From contig NC_133648.1 in NCBI RefSeq assembly GCF_009905375.1, forward strand, positions 90,088,631-90,152,630: 64,000 nt of DNA, written 5' to 3'. A program made the translations under genes and the position numbers. Under the pieces are notes generated by a model, which saw nothing but the letters and a program-made list of their open reading frames with translations, was not told the DNA's origin and searched no databases. Shown piece by piece: positions 1 through 11,351 of this stretch (position 1 is the stretch's first letter; each line of letters opens with the position of its first letter). This DNA is from Apium graveolens (taxonomy: Eukaryota > Streptophyta > Magnoliopsida > Apiales > Apiaceae).

Positions 1-506
1 GAACTTGAGAATTGAGAGAGAAAGAGAATGATAATTGCAAGAAAGCGTAAAGTGAAAATAAGAATTCAATTGGGCTTTTATACTTTCTTGAATTAAAACA
101 CAAGTAAAATAATTAAATGATACTTTTAAGTAAGTGAAAGCCGTTCATGAATAAATGAAACTGTAGAAATTCTGAAAACTACCGTAAATACAAATACATA
201 CAACACTGTATATCTGTATCAACGGTTGAGTAAAAGAATCAACGGCTGTGACTCACTATCGTGACACATCAACGGATAAGGTAAATAGTTATCCGTTGAT
301 GAACAACCTTATTTTATCCGTTGAAGGATAAAATTTCCAGAAATGTATTTGTCTTTCAACGGATAATGAATATCCGTTGATAGAACAATTTTGGCTTTCA
401 ATGGATAGGGAATATCCGTTGATAGGATAAGTCTTGATTAAAGCCAACTTTGTTCTTGCAGCAAATTCATTTCAGGCTACGAGACAGATTACATAGATGA
501 CATAGA
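1..506 (-). other. Copia A 3' untranslated region, with motif hairpins
   Basis: No coding sequence follows the pol stop at 507. The stretch is AT-rich and holds at least eight copies of TATCCGTTGA or its complement between about 225 and 425. Copies often face each other: 356-365 and 371-380 form a perfect 10-bp stem with a 5-nt loop, and 398-407 with 413-422 repeat this with one G.U pair. The 3' LTR is not reached, so a third ORF, if present, lies left of the window. Confidence 0.8.
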
Positions 507-3500
507 TTATGAATAGTTAAGCATACCTAACTCACTTACTAATCTTGTGAATGTTGATTTATCAAGTGGCTTGGTAAATATGTCTGCAATCTGCTTTTCA
601 CTTGGAACAAAATGATGTTCCACTGTACCTTTCATCACATGTTCCCTAATGAAGTGGTACTTGATATCAATGTGCTTGGTTCTTGAGTGCTGCACTGGAT
701 TTTCAGTAATGGCAATGGCACTTGTGTTGTCACAAAATATTGGAATTTTGTCAACAGTTATACCATAGTCAAATAACTGATTCCTCATCCACAGTATTTG
801 TGCACAGCAACTACCAGCTGCAATGTATTCAGCTTCAGCTGTTGATGTGGAAACAGAATTCTGCTTCTTGCTGAACCATGATACAAGCTTGTTTCCTAGA
901 AATTGACAGGTGCCTATTGTGCTTTTCCTGTCTAATTTGCAACCTGTATAATCTGCATCTGAGTAGCCAATTAGATCAAAACCAGACTCTCTAGGGTACC
1001 AAATTCCTAGATTTGGAGTCCCTTTGAGATATCTGAAAATTCTTTTAATAGCCACTAAGTGAGATTCTTTAGGGTCAGCTTGAAATCTAGCACAGAGACA
1101 TGTAGAAAACATAATATCAGGTCTACTGGCAGTTAAATATAAAAGTGAGCCAACCATGCCTCTATAACTTGTAATATCCACAGACTTTTCAGCCTTGTTT
1201 AATTCAAGCTTGGTGGCAGTGGCCATGGGAGTTTTTGCAGGTGAACAATCCATTAAGTCAAACTTCTTTAAAAGATCATAAATATATTTAGTTTGACTAA
1301 TGAAAATTCCACCACTAACTTGTTTAACTTGTAAACCAAGAAAGTAAATTAGCTCTCCCATCATGCTCATTTCATATTTATTTTGCATTAATTTAGCAAA
1401 CTTTTTACAAAGTTTATCATCTGTAGATCCAAATATAATATCATCTACATAAATTTGTACAAGTATCTAAGAGCCATTAACATTTCTAAAGAAGAGAGTT
1501 TTGTTAACAGTACCTCTTGTGAAGTGATTATCTAGAAGGAACTTTGATAAAGTCTCATACCAGGCTCTAGGTGCTTGCTTTAGTCCATAGAGTGCTTTCA
1601 ACAAATAATACACATTGTCTGGAAAATTTGGATCTTCAAAACCTGGAGGTTGGCTTACATAAACTTCTTCCTCCAATTCCCCATTTAGAAATGCACTCTT
1701 GACATCCATCTGATAGACTTTGAAATTGGCATTAGCTGCATAGGCTAGAAAGATTCTGATGGCTTCAAGTCTTGCAACTGGAGCAAATGTTTCATCAAAA
1801 TCTATTCGCTCTTGTTGAGAATAGCCTTTGGCAACCAATCTGGCTTTATTCCTTATGACAATGCCATTTTCATCTATCTTGTTTCCGAATACCCATTTTG
1901 TGTCAATAGAACTCTTGTTCTTTGGCTTGGGTACCAGCTTCCACACTTTGTTCCTCTCAAATTGGTTTAGCTCCTCTTGCATAGCTAAAATCCAATCTGG
2001 ATCCAAAAGAGCTTCTTCCACTCGCTTAGGTTCCTCCTGTGATAGAAAGCTACTATACAGACATTCATCTTGAGTAGCCCTTCTAGTTTGTACTTTAGAT
2101 GTAGCATCACCAATGATCAGTTCAAAAGGGTGATTCTTGGTCCATTTCCTTTGAGGTGGTAGATTAGCCCTTGATGAGGTTGCCTCAGTATTGTCATGAT
2201 GTGAGATAGAATGTTGATTTGTTGAAACTCCCCCTGAGTTGCTGATCCTTTGAAAGGAATTGGGAGTTCTATCAACTGATGAGGTGAAGTGATTATCCGT
2301 TGACAGACTGTGATCAACGGATGCTTCGTTATGAACTTCAACGGATGATGCACTTTGTCTTTCAACGGATGCTGCATTGCTTCTTTCAACGGAAGCTGAA
2401 TTTTGACTTTCAACGGATGCAGCATTCTGTGCATTATCCAAAGGCAGACTCTGATTTCTTCTTGAGATGCCTTCTTCATCATTCTCATCTTCACTATCAT
2501 CATAATATATCTCAATATCGTCAAATTTGAGTCCTTCATGATGTCCCTCATCTGTTAGTCCATCAATCTTTTTATCATCAAACACAACATGTACAGATTC
2601 CATGACAATGTTGGTTCTTAGATTGTAGACCCTATATGATTTTCCAGCAGAATAACCAACAAATATTCCTTCATCAGCCTTTGCATCAAACTTTCCTTTG
2701 TGATCAGATTGATTCCTTAAGATGTAACATTTGCAACCAAAGACATGTAGAAAGTTTAAAGTTGGTTTTCTTCTCTTGAATAATTGATAGGGAGTCATGC
2801 ATTTTGCTTGATTGATTAGAGAAATATTCTGAGTGTAACATGCACAGTTAACAGCCTCAGCCCAAAAATAAGTTGGGAGCTTTGACTCCTCAAGCATTGT
2901 CCTTGCAGCTTCAATTAGTGATCTGTTCTTCCTTTCCACCACACCATTTTGTTGTGGAGTTCTTGGAGCTGAGAACTCATGCATGATCCCATTTACTCCA
3001 CAGAACATCTTCATGGTTGAATTCTTGAACTCAGTTCCATTGTCACTCCTAATATTCCTTACTTTGAAATCAGGATGATTGTTGACTTGCTTGATATGAT
3101 TGATGATGATTTCACTAGCTTCATCCTTTGATCCAAGAAAATAAACCCATGAAAACTTTGAGAAATCATCTACAATCACTAGGCAGTGTCTTTTCCTTGA
3201 AATTGACAATACATTGACTGGTCCAAAAAGATCCATGTGTAGAAGTTGCAGTGGTTCATCAATTGCAGATTTAAGCTTCTTACTGAATGATACTTTCCTT
3301 TCTGACAAGCATCACACAGTCCATCCCTTGTGAATTCCACTAGAGGCATTCCTCTAACTAAGTCCTTTTTGACTAGATCATTCATTATCTTGAAATTCAA
3401 ATGGGACAGCTTCTTGTGCCATAGCCAACTTTCAACTGGACTTGCTTTGCTGAGAAGACAAGTAATGGATTCTGCATCTGTAGAGTTGAAATCAGCTAAG

Positions 3501-3841
3501 TACACATTTCCTTTTCTAACTCCAGTTAGAACCACTTTATTGTCCTTTTTATTTGTGACAATACAGGCTTCAGAATTGAAGGAAACAGTATTCCCTCTGT
3601 CACATAGTTGACTGATGCTTAATAAATTGTGTTTGAGACCATCAACCAATGCAACTTCATCAATGATGACATTTTCTTTTGAAATCAAGCCATATCCCAT
3701 AGTGAATCCTTTGCTGTCATCTCCAAAGGTTATGCTAGGGCCAGCTCTCTCCTTAAATTCTGTGAGCAGGGTGAAATCTCCTGTCATGTGTCTTGAACAA
3801 CCACTGTCCAAGTACCATAGATTCCTTCTTTGTCCCTGCAC
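507..3841 (-). pseudogene. pol: Copia A pol (protease, integrase, RT, RNase H), broken
   Basis: Aspartic protease comes first, with the active-site motif LDSGCSRHMTG near 3800. The GAG-pre-integrase zinc site follows (HKKLSH, then CDACQKGK near 3300). The integrase core shows its DDE residues in [16 protein letters not shown] and VVERKNR. RT has [25 protein letters not shown] and YVDDIIFGS. RNase H has YSDADYTG, AEAEYIA and IFCDNTSAI, then the usual copia tail. Two lesions are visible: a one-base frameshift near 3290-3300 just after the integrase zinc site, and an in-frame TAG at 1467-1469, seven codons before YVDD. The region after 1467 returns to the same frame. The frame also differs from gag by +1. 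Start is not an ATG; pol would be made from the gag-pol RNA. Confidence 0.93.
2290..2421 (-). repeat. Coding copies of the copia A decamer in the integrase-RT linker
   Basis: Seven copies of the ATCCGTTGA motif lie in pol between the integrase core and RT. Read in frame on the minus strand the unit GCATCCGTTGAA gives Ala-Ser-Val-Glu, so the protein has a degenerate ASVE/SSVE/ASVD repeat. One copy near 2294 faces the others. The same motif fills the LTR and the 3' untranslated region. Confidence 0.85.
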
Positions 3842-3854
3842 ACAACAAAATCAA

Positions 3855-6248
3855 TCAAGTTGATTTTGGTACCCAAGTTTCCTTGGGTCCAGCCTTGTTA
3901 GTCTTTTTCCTAGACTTCATTCCTCCTGCATCTTTTGACTTAGGTAACTTTGGGTCAACCTTGGTCTCAGATGTGGTTGGTTGAAGTGTAGGGTTAGTCA
4001 CAGAATCATTTAACACATTTGATTGAATTTGATAAGGCATAGGTTGTGCAAACATGTTATTCCACATAGGCATATTGTATGGCATTTGAGGCATACTAAA
4101 TGCAGTAAAGTAAGGATTGTTAATGTATGGCATGTTTGCAAAATGTGCATGAGGATTCTTGTGAGACATAACAGGCATAGCATGCAGAGGTGACATAGAC
4201 ATGTTAGGCATGGAGGGATTTGAAGGCATGGGAGCATTTTTAACAGATTTGCAATTATCAGATAGGTGATTAACACTTTTACAATGTACACAGCTTTTTC
4301 TAGGAGCATACCTATCAGGTGTGTAATTGTTATGTTTATTAATCCCTACCTTCCCATTTCTTTTAGATTTTCTTTTAGTTTCCTTCTTATCCTCAACCAA
4401 CTTAAGCCTATCTTTCAACTGATCTAAAGTCATGTGTCCTATATTCACCTTACTGACATCTCTGGATGTGCTAGCTCCTTCTTTGACAAAGTTCTTGAGA
4501 GTTGAATCATTCTTTTTATTTTTAAAAGAACTTGCCTGTTTTAATTGATGAGCCTTCAACGGATGCTCCTTTTCTTCCTTCAACGGATAACTTTCATCAT
4601 CCGTTGATTCCACATCCGTTGACAATCCATCAATTAATTCTAACTTCTTTTTGTTTTTCTTCCAGGCATCCTCACAGAATGATTCAATTCCCTGAACCCT
4701 GGCAATTTGAACACCAACATCCCTAGATGTTTTCCAGGCCTTGATTACCTCTTGCTCACTTTCTAACTGTTTAGAAAGAATTTCTACTTTCTTAACAGCT
4801 TCTTCTAGTTCACTCTCGACAGTCAAGCATTTAAGTTTAATCTTTTCAAGCTCAATTACATGACTCTCTAACACAGCATTCCTATCACTTAAAAACACAT
4901 TATTTTCTTCGATCCTAGTGTTTTCTTTAGCTAGTGATTTAAGAAAAACACGCAAATGATATAATTCATTGGACATATCATTTATGGCTTCATTGCATTC
5001 ATGTTTAGAAAGCTGAGAGAGATCAGTAGTAATTACCTGGTTGCTTGATGAACTAGTTTCATTTTCATCAGAATTAGCCATCAGGGCTAGGTTGACATAT
5101 TCCACATCATCATCTTCATTTACCACATTTGCTGCCCAATCATCTTGAGTGAGAAAGGCTCTTTCCTTTTGTTTGAGCAAATCAAAATACTTCCTTTTGT
5201 AATCAACTTGCTCAAATTTCTTTTTCTCAGAATTTGGCTTCCTACACTCACTTGCAAAGTGTCCACTAATGCCACAGTTGTAACATTTGAACTTTGATTT
5301 GTCCACCATGTTTTTGTTTGGCTTAGTGAACTTTGTGTTTTTCCTGAACTTCATCTTTGCAAACCTCCTGGACAGAAAGGCCAGATGTTCATCAATATCA
5401 TCAGATTCATCCTGACTGGAATTATCTTCATCCTCAGCAACTTGCTCTTTACCCTTGCTTGATTCTGATTTGCTTGTGCCAATTTTAAGACTTGGCATTG
5501 TCTTTTCCTCATTTCTGGCTTCAACTTTTTCACTGTCAGCTACAAGTGCAACTGATCCTCCTTTTCTCTTTCCCTTTTCCAACAGCTCATCTTGCTCCAT
5601 CTCAAGTTCATAAGTCTTCAAAATTCCATATAACCTTTCAAGTGTGAAGTCCTTATAATCTTGAGAATTTCTTAGAGAAACAGTCATAGGCTTCCATTCC
5701 TTTGGTAGAGACCTTAGAAATTTTAAATTGGAGTCCTTGACTTGGTACACTCTCCCATACAGCCTTAATCCATTCAATAGTTTCTGAAATCTGTTGAATG
5801 TATCATTCAATGATTCTCCTTCTTCAAAATGAAAATATTCATATTGTTGAATGAGAAGCTGCATTTTGTTTTCTCTAACTTGCTTAGTGCCATCACAGAT
5901 AAGCTGCACAGTATCCCAAATTTCCTTAGCAGTTTGGCTATTGATGACATTGTCAAACATATCTTGATCCAGGCCATTAAACAAAATGTTCATAGCTTTC
6001 TTATCCTTGTGGACCTCTTCAATATCTTCAACAGTCCATTCTGCCTTTGGCTTGGGAATAGACTGTCCAACAGCAATTGTAGCAGTAGCAGCTGTGGCCA
6101 CCTTGTGTGGGATGTGAGGACCATTCTCAATGTAGTTGATGTAGCTTTCATCTTAAGATAGAAGATGTAAATGCATCTTCACCTTCCAGTGATGATAGTT
6201 ATCTCTTTCCAGGATTAGAATCTTTACACCAATATCCTTCTTACTCAT
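3855..6248 (-). pseudogene. gag: Copia A gag polyprotein, one nonsense codon
   Basis: The true start is the ATG at 6248 (MSKKDIGVKILILERDNYHH, the usual SIRE gag opening). An in-frame TAA at 6153-6155 stops it at codon 32; the same frame then stays open to the TGA at 3855, about 798 codons in all. N-terminal part is the UBN2/DUF4219-type capsid region (KKAMNILFNGL, QYEYFHFEEGESL). A CCHC zinc knuckle reads CYNCGISGHFASEC near 5260. A coiled-coil-rich middle follows, then a second Cys/His cluster (CVHCKSVNHLSDNC near 4270) and a Met/Pro/Asn-rich tail ending in WVPKST. Product would coat the RNA and form virus-like particles in the cytoplasm. A read-through or a single C-to-T change explains the early stop. 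Confidence 0.9.
4556..4626 (-). repeat. Coding copies of the copia A decamer in gag
   Basis: Four copies of the TATCCGTTGA/TCAACGGATA motif in 70 bases, two in each direction, inside the gag frame. They give peptides of the type STDVE/STDDE-SYPLKE. This is the third place in the element where the motif is amplified. Confidence 0.8.
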
Positions 6249-6294
6249 GTTGTTAGCAGAATAGATCTTTAAACTCTTTGTATGTTAAGAGCTT

Positions 6295-6306
6295 GCTCTG
6301 ATACCA
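6295..6306 (-). other. Copia A primer-binding site (initiator Met tRNA)
   Basis: Minus strand reads TGGTATCAGAGC, the usual complement of the 3' end of plant initiator Met tRNA. It begins two bases after the LTR edge at 6309. It primes minus-strand DNA synthesis. Confidence 0.93.
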
Positions 6307-6331
6307 ATTGTTATTCCCAGTGGACTAACAA

Positions 6332-6368
6332 TGAGATTTACAGAAGGGGGGGTTGAATGTAAATCTCA
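6332..6368 (-). other. LTR-end hairpin with C-run loop (copia A)
   Basis: Bases 6332-6342 (TGAGATTTACA) pair perfectly with 6358-6368 over 11 bp. The 15-base loop is GAAGGGGGGGTTGAA on the plus strand, so in element RNA it is a C-run between TTCAA and TTC. It lies 23 nt from the LTR/PBS edge. The same design with other stems occurs in copia B, C, D and E. Confidence 0.85.
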
Positions 6369-6661
6369 AAACTTTTTCAAGTTTTGAGCAATTTGTAAGA
6401 CTCAGTGTTTGAGTGATCAAATGTGTGTAAATTGCTTGAAGCTGATGCAGACAGATATATATTTAAACACAAATGTATTGAACACAAAGAACTTAAAAAC
6501 TTTTCTGGTGGATTTGTTGTTCCACCAGAGATGTGTTATTTCAGAAAATCTGTGATTCAAAATTAAATCACAGATGCTTCCTAGTACAAACTAGATGATT
6601 TTCTTTCTTGATATTTCTAAACAGCTCAGGGAAAATTCACACTAATTACTAGCTACTACTT

Positions 6662-6674
6662 GGTTTATATAACA
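6662..6674 (-). promoter_or_regulatory. TATA box in copia A LTR
   Basis: Minus strand GTTATATAAACC, about 355 nt before the LTR 3' end and downstream of the motif repeats in U3. Position fits the U3/R border of the LTR promoter. No expression evidence is available. Confidence 0.55.
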
Positions 6675-6907
6675 CCAAGTTTACAAGTGAAGACAAAGAT
6701 AAAGTACAATAAGATAATAGTTCTCCACTTGTTTCTGTTCCATTTTTATCCAGTGTAATATGGAATTATCTGTTGACTTTCCATTATGAACCAGACTAAA
6801 ACGACTGCTTTTTCTGCTATTCCTGAAATAGGCTACCACATTTCTGTCAATCCATGTGCCTCTGTCAGCTTTGTTAACTGTCACTATCAACTGCTATGAG
6901 ACTGAGC

Positions 6908-7288
6908 ATCCGTTGAAGCTTTCATCCGTTGATGACTTTATCCGTTGATGCTCTAGCAGTTGAAGCTTTATCCGTTGAAGCACTTATCCGTTGATGGATA
7001 TTATCCGTTGAAGCATTAGAGACATCCGTTGAAGCTTAGTTTCTTATCCGTTGAAGGTCTTCAACATCCGTTGACACTTCTTCACTTATACAAAATTACA
7101 AGGCATGAAATATTTATAATTAGCCCTCCTATTTGTACATCCATTAGTAGTCAACATGACTGATTATCTCCTAACAACATCTAAGAATTACAGCTTGAAA
7201 CCAGAGAGTGAGATGTGCTACAATACCAAACTTATTGCTGAGTAAGGCTACTCCTTCAACGGATAGCCAAGATGGTCTTATCCGTTGA
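6908..7288 (-). repeat. U3 array of ATCCGTTGA motifs (copia A)
   Basis: Nine direct copies of ATCCGTTGA lie between 6908 and 7074 at irregular 15-25 nt spacing. A facing pair follows: TCAACGGATA at about 7256-7265 and ATCCGTTGA at 7280-7288. They lie upstream of the TATA box in the sense of the element, the place for enhancer or silencing targets. Confidence 0.88.
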
Positions 7289-7361
7289 GGCTACAAACAC
7301 TAGATTTCTACTTAAGTGTTTTGCTGAACTTATCATCAAACTAATACACATATTCCTAACA

Positions 7362-8445
7362 CATCCCAACTTCCTTTAAAGTCTATTGCACAGACTCTCA
7401 ACATATCCTCTAGTGTCTGGATGGTCCTTTCACTTTGCCCATCCGTTTGGGGATGGTAAGCGGTACTCATATTTAATTTGGTCCCCGCACATTCTTGAAA
7501 GCTCCTCCAAAATCTGGAGTTGAACCTGTGGTCTCGATCTGAGACAATGGACGCTGAGATTCCATATCGCGTCACTATTTCCTTAAAGTAAATGTCCACC
7601 AGTCTATCGACCGTGTATCTCTCATTGATAGGAATGAAATGAGCTAACTTTGTCAGTCGGTCTATAATCACCCATATGGCATCATGATTGGATTTCGTCC
7701 TTGGTAAGCCGACAACAAAATCCATGGCTATCTGTTCCCATTTCCATTCGGGAATCTCCAGGGGTCGTAAAAGTCCACTGGGTCTCTGGTGCTCTGCCTT
7801 TACTCTTTGGCAAGTCAAACATTTGCTTACCCATTCTGCTACGTCCCTCTTCATGTTGGGCCACCAGTAATACTCCTTCAAATCCCTATACATCTTGGTG
7901 CTTCCCGGGTGAATGGAATACCTTAAACTATGGCTTTCATCCAAAATCTCGTCTTTAAGCTCTTGAACATTCGGAACCCAAATGTGGTAGGAGTACCTCA
8001 TTATCCCTTTATCATCTCTCTCAGTATGGATCTCTTCTCCAATCATTAACTCTCTGCCTTCATTCATTACTTTCTCTTGGCACAATCTAATCTTTTCCAA
8101 TAACTCTGGCTGCATCGAGATCTCAAACAGCTTTTCAGTTCCGGCTCTGGTTACCTTTACTTCTATTTCCATTCTCTCAAAATCCCTTATCAATTCCTCC
8201 GATGTCATTATCATTTTGTATCTTTCCTTCCTGCTAAGGGCGTCAGCCACCACATTGGCTTTCCCTGGATGATAGAGAATCTCACAATCATAGTCCTTGA
8301 TTAGTTCTAACCATCTCCTCTGGCGCATGTTGAGCTCTTTCTGCGTAAATATGTACTTGAGGCTCTTATGGTCTGTGGAAATCTCGCACTTCTCTCTATA
8401 CAAGTAGTGCCTCCAAATCTTTAAGGCAAAAACTATTGCTGCGAG
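7362..8445 (-). pseudogene. pol: Gypsy A RNase H end and integrase, truncated by insertion
   Basis: RNase H tail reads [17 protein letters not shown] and VVADALSR. The integrase zinc domain follows ([14 protein letters not shown], then [12 protein letters not shown]), then the core with [22 protein letters not shown] and TDGQSERT holding the DDE residues. The frame ends in IDFKGSWD where copia A enters; the last few residues of the open frame are read from the copia LTR. The segment is one frame away from the RT part, so a frameshift lies near 8440-8460. The C-terminal integrase and chromodomain would continue left of copia A, outside the window. Confidence 0.92.
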
Positions 8446-9569
8446 CTCAAGGTCATGAGTAGGATATCTAATCTCGTATTCCTTAATTGTCTCGACGCAT
8501 ACGCAATCACCTTACCATGCTGCATAAGCACACACCCTAATCCTTTGTGCGACGCGTCACTATATATCACAAAATCTCCTTTTCCGTCTGGCAATGCCAA
8601 CACCGGGGCCGTTACCAACCTTTTCTTTAATTCTTGAAAAATGTTCTCGCATTTTTCCGTCCATTCAAACTTCTCTGTCTTACGAGTAAGTCGTATCAAA
8701 GGGGCTGCGATCTTCGCAAAGTCTTGTACAAATCTACGATAGTAGCCGGCCAATCCTATGAAACTCCTTACCTCTGTGGGTGTGGTTGGCCTTTCCCAAT
8801 TTGAGACCGCCTCTATCTTGGAGGGGTCGACCAGTACTCCTTCTTTATTGATCACATGTCCTAAAAACTGTACTTCATTCCGCCAGAATTCACACTTCGA
8901 GAATTTGGCAAATAACTGTTCCTCTCTGAGTATTCCTAGAGCTATCCTTAAATGCTCTGCATGTTCTGCCTCGGTCCTTGAGTAGATTAAAATATCATCG
9001 ATAAAAACTATCACACACTTGTCCAAGTACTTCTTGAATACTCTGTTCATTAAATCTATGAAAGCCGCTAGGGCGTTGGTTAATCCAAAGGACATTACCA
9101 AGAACTCATAGTGCCCATACCTAGTACGGAACGCGGTCTTGGGAATATCTTCGGGTTTAATCTTTAGTTGGTGATATCCAGTTCTCAGGTCAATCTTGGA
9201 AAAATAAACAGCATCCTTTAGCTGGTCGAACAGATCGTCTATTCTAGGTAACGGGTACCTGTTCTTTATGGTTAGCTTGTTCAATTCTCGGTAGTCGATA
9301 CACAGCCTCATGCTCCCATCTTTCTTCTTAACAAATAACACTGGTGCTCCCCACGGAGACACATTGGGTCTTATCATACCCTTATCCAAAAGTTCCTACA
9401 ATTGGGTAGCTAATTCCTTCATTTCTAATGGGGCTAACCGGTAGGGTGCCTTTGAAATTGGCGTCGTCCCTGGGGCCAACTCAATAGCAAATTCAATCAC
9501 TCTATCAGGTGGTAATCCCGGAAGGTCTTGTGGGAAGACATCTTCAAATTCGTTGACTACCGGAATATC
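8433..9569 (-). pseudogene. pol: Gypsy A reverse transcriptase and RNase H start
   Basis: RT motifs in order: [49 protein letters not shown], and the catalytic FIDDILIYS (gypsy form of YxDD) near 8990. The connection domain ([17 protein letters not shown]) and the start of RNase H ([17 protein letters not shown]) follow. Upstream in the same frame is the linker after protease. In-frame stops lie at about 9396-9398 and 9570-9572. The frame is lost after AYASRQLR near 8445. Confidence 0.92.
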
Positions 9570-11351
9570 TTACAAGTTGGGCACCTCTTTCTTGGTGTCC
9601 ACCACATAGGCTAGGTAAGCCTCATTTCCTTTTCGTAGCATCTTATTGGCCTGGGCCATGGTCAAAAATTTCCGCGTCTGCCTCTTTCCTCTAAATATGA
9701 CTTCTTTCTTCCCTGGGATATTCAACTTAACTTTCTTCCCCTTACAGTCTATCTGAGCATCATTGCTAGATAGCCAGTCCATTCCCAAAATTACATCAAA
9801 CTCCCCTAATTTAAAAGGAATCAGATCAACACTAAAAGATTGTTCCCCTATGCCTAACTCACAGGCAGGGTGAATCTGGTTAACAGGAATAATTTCATGG
9901 TTGGCTATTTGCACTTGTAAGGGTTCTATCAAGGGTTCAGCCTTAAGTCTTAATTTATGCGCAAAGTCTTTTGATATAAAAGATTTAATTGCTCCAGAAT
10001 CAAATAAAACATTTGCACCGATTGAATTTAGAGAAAGGGTATCTGCTATCACATCTGAGTCTTTTATAGCATCTTGCACTGTCATGTTGAAAGTCCTCAT
10101 AGTAGGTGGCTTATTCATTGGGCATTCCCTCTTCCAATGACCCGGGCGTCCACACTGATGACAAGTGGTGGTTGGGCGGTTAATGGGGGTTGGCGAAGTG
10201 CACTTGTCCGAATAGTGACCTTCTCGACCACACTTGAAGCAGATTATCGGCTTTCCTTTACACTCCCCCGAATGCATTCTTCCACAAGTGTTACAGGCTG
10301 GCAATTGGGGTCGAGACTGGTTGGAATAGGACATTCTTGACTTCTGGCCGCTCTGGCTCACATTCACACTCATTGGCCGCTTAAACCCAGTGTTCTTTCC
10401 CGGTAGGGACACTGCTCCTCGATTAAATCTAGTTGGGAAGCTCCCTCCTGCGGAACCTCCACCCATGCTCATACTTTTCCTCTTTATTCCCTTCTTCTCT
10501 CTTTCCTTCTGCATCTATTCACTTTCGGCTTCTACAATTATTGCCTTTTGTACCAGAGTGGCATAATCAGTAAGCTCAAGTATTACCACCCTATTCTGAA
10601 TCCACGGTTTCAGTCCCTGCTGAAACCTCCTAGCTTTCTTTTCCTCGATGCTCACAAACTCCGGCACAAACCTTGATAACTCAGTAAATTTTACTTCGTA
10701 CTTTGCTACAGATAAGTTATTCTGCTTTAGCTCCAAGAACTTGAGCTCCATCTGGTTCTCCATAAACCTCGGGAAATACTTTCCCAAAAACAACTGACTG
10801 AATCTCTCCCAGGTTATAATAACATCTGTCTCCATATTTTTCTTGGCCTCCCACCAGTAGTTAGCCTCTCCTTTCAGAAGGTAGGTAGCAAATACAGTCT
10901 TTTGTGCCTCATCGGTACTCAGAATCTCAAAGGATTTCTCCATTTCCTTTAGCCATGCCCTTGCCTCAACTGGGTCGGCTGATCCGTGGAACTCAGGGGG
11001 CTTAAGGGACTTGAAAGCCCTGAAAGAGTTTGCCACATCATTGTTATTTCCTTGAGGGGTTGGGTTGGGTTGACGTTCCAAGTTCTGCCTTAGTAGTTGC
11101 ATGAACTATCCCATGGGATCCATGCCTGGGTTTGGTACTGGTTGCTCAACCTCAGTTTCTCCTTCTTCAGCCTCTATCTCAAATCCTTCAACATCATATG
11201 TTTCCTCCTCCTCTTCATACAGGGAGTCATCCTGTTCAATATAATCCTCATCTTCCTCTTCACTGTGTTCTTGGTTCCTATCGTCCTGGTTATGGCTTCC
11301 CTGGTCCTCAGATCCAAGGTTCGCCCTAGTTCCAATCTTTCTTGGCGGCAT
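9570..11351 (-). pseudogene. gag: Gypsy A gag and protease, in-frame stops
   Basis: Starts at ATG 11351 (MPPRKIGTR) with a very acidic N-terminus of about 80 residues. A TAG at 11106-11108 follows, then in the same frame the capsid (FHGSADPVEARAWLKEME, YWWEAKKN, ENQMELKFLELKQ). A second stop lies at 10515-10517, then a basic stretch, three Cys/His knuckles (CNTCGRMHSGEC, CFKCGREGHYSDKC, CHQCGRPGHWKREC) and the protease with NVLFDSGAIKSFIS. All pieces share one frame, so only point nonsense changes separate them; the stop at 9570-9572 ends the last piece. Role: particle shell, RNA binding and polyprotein cleavage. Confidence 0.92.

Larger units (their letters stand above)
1..7361 (-). mobile_element. 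Copia A: SIRE-like Ty1/copia retrotransposon, left end outside window
   Basis: Minus-strand element read from right to left: 5' LTR (7361-6309), primer-binding site (6306-6295), gag (6248-3855), pol in copia order PR-IN-RT-RH (3841-507), then a 3' untranslated stretch running off the window at base 1. The 3' LTR is not seen. LTR ends are TG...CA. It sits inside the integrase of gypsy A: the gypsy reading frame stops making sense exactly at 7361/7362. The five bases next to the LTR, 7362-7366 (catcc), should be the target-site duplication, but the partner lies outside the window. Gag and pol carry two in-frame stops and one frameshift in pol, so the copy is defective but fairly young. SIRE assignment rests on gag style, the iMet-type PBS and the long gag tail. 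Confidence 0.93.
6309..7361 (-). mobile_element. Copia A 5' LTR (1053 bp)
   Basis: Minus-strand LTR starting TGTTAGGAATATG at 7361 and ending GGGAATAACA at 6309, next to the PBS. U3 (right part) holds the ATCCGTTGA repeats; a TATA-like GTTATATAAACC is at 6662-6674; the U5 end holds a G-run hairpin at 6332-6368. Both boundaries are firm because one abuts the PBS and the other interrupts the gypsy A integrase frame. Confidence 0.92.
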
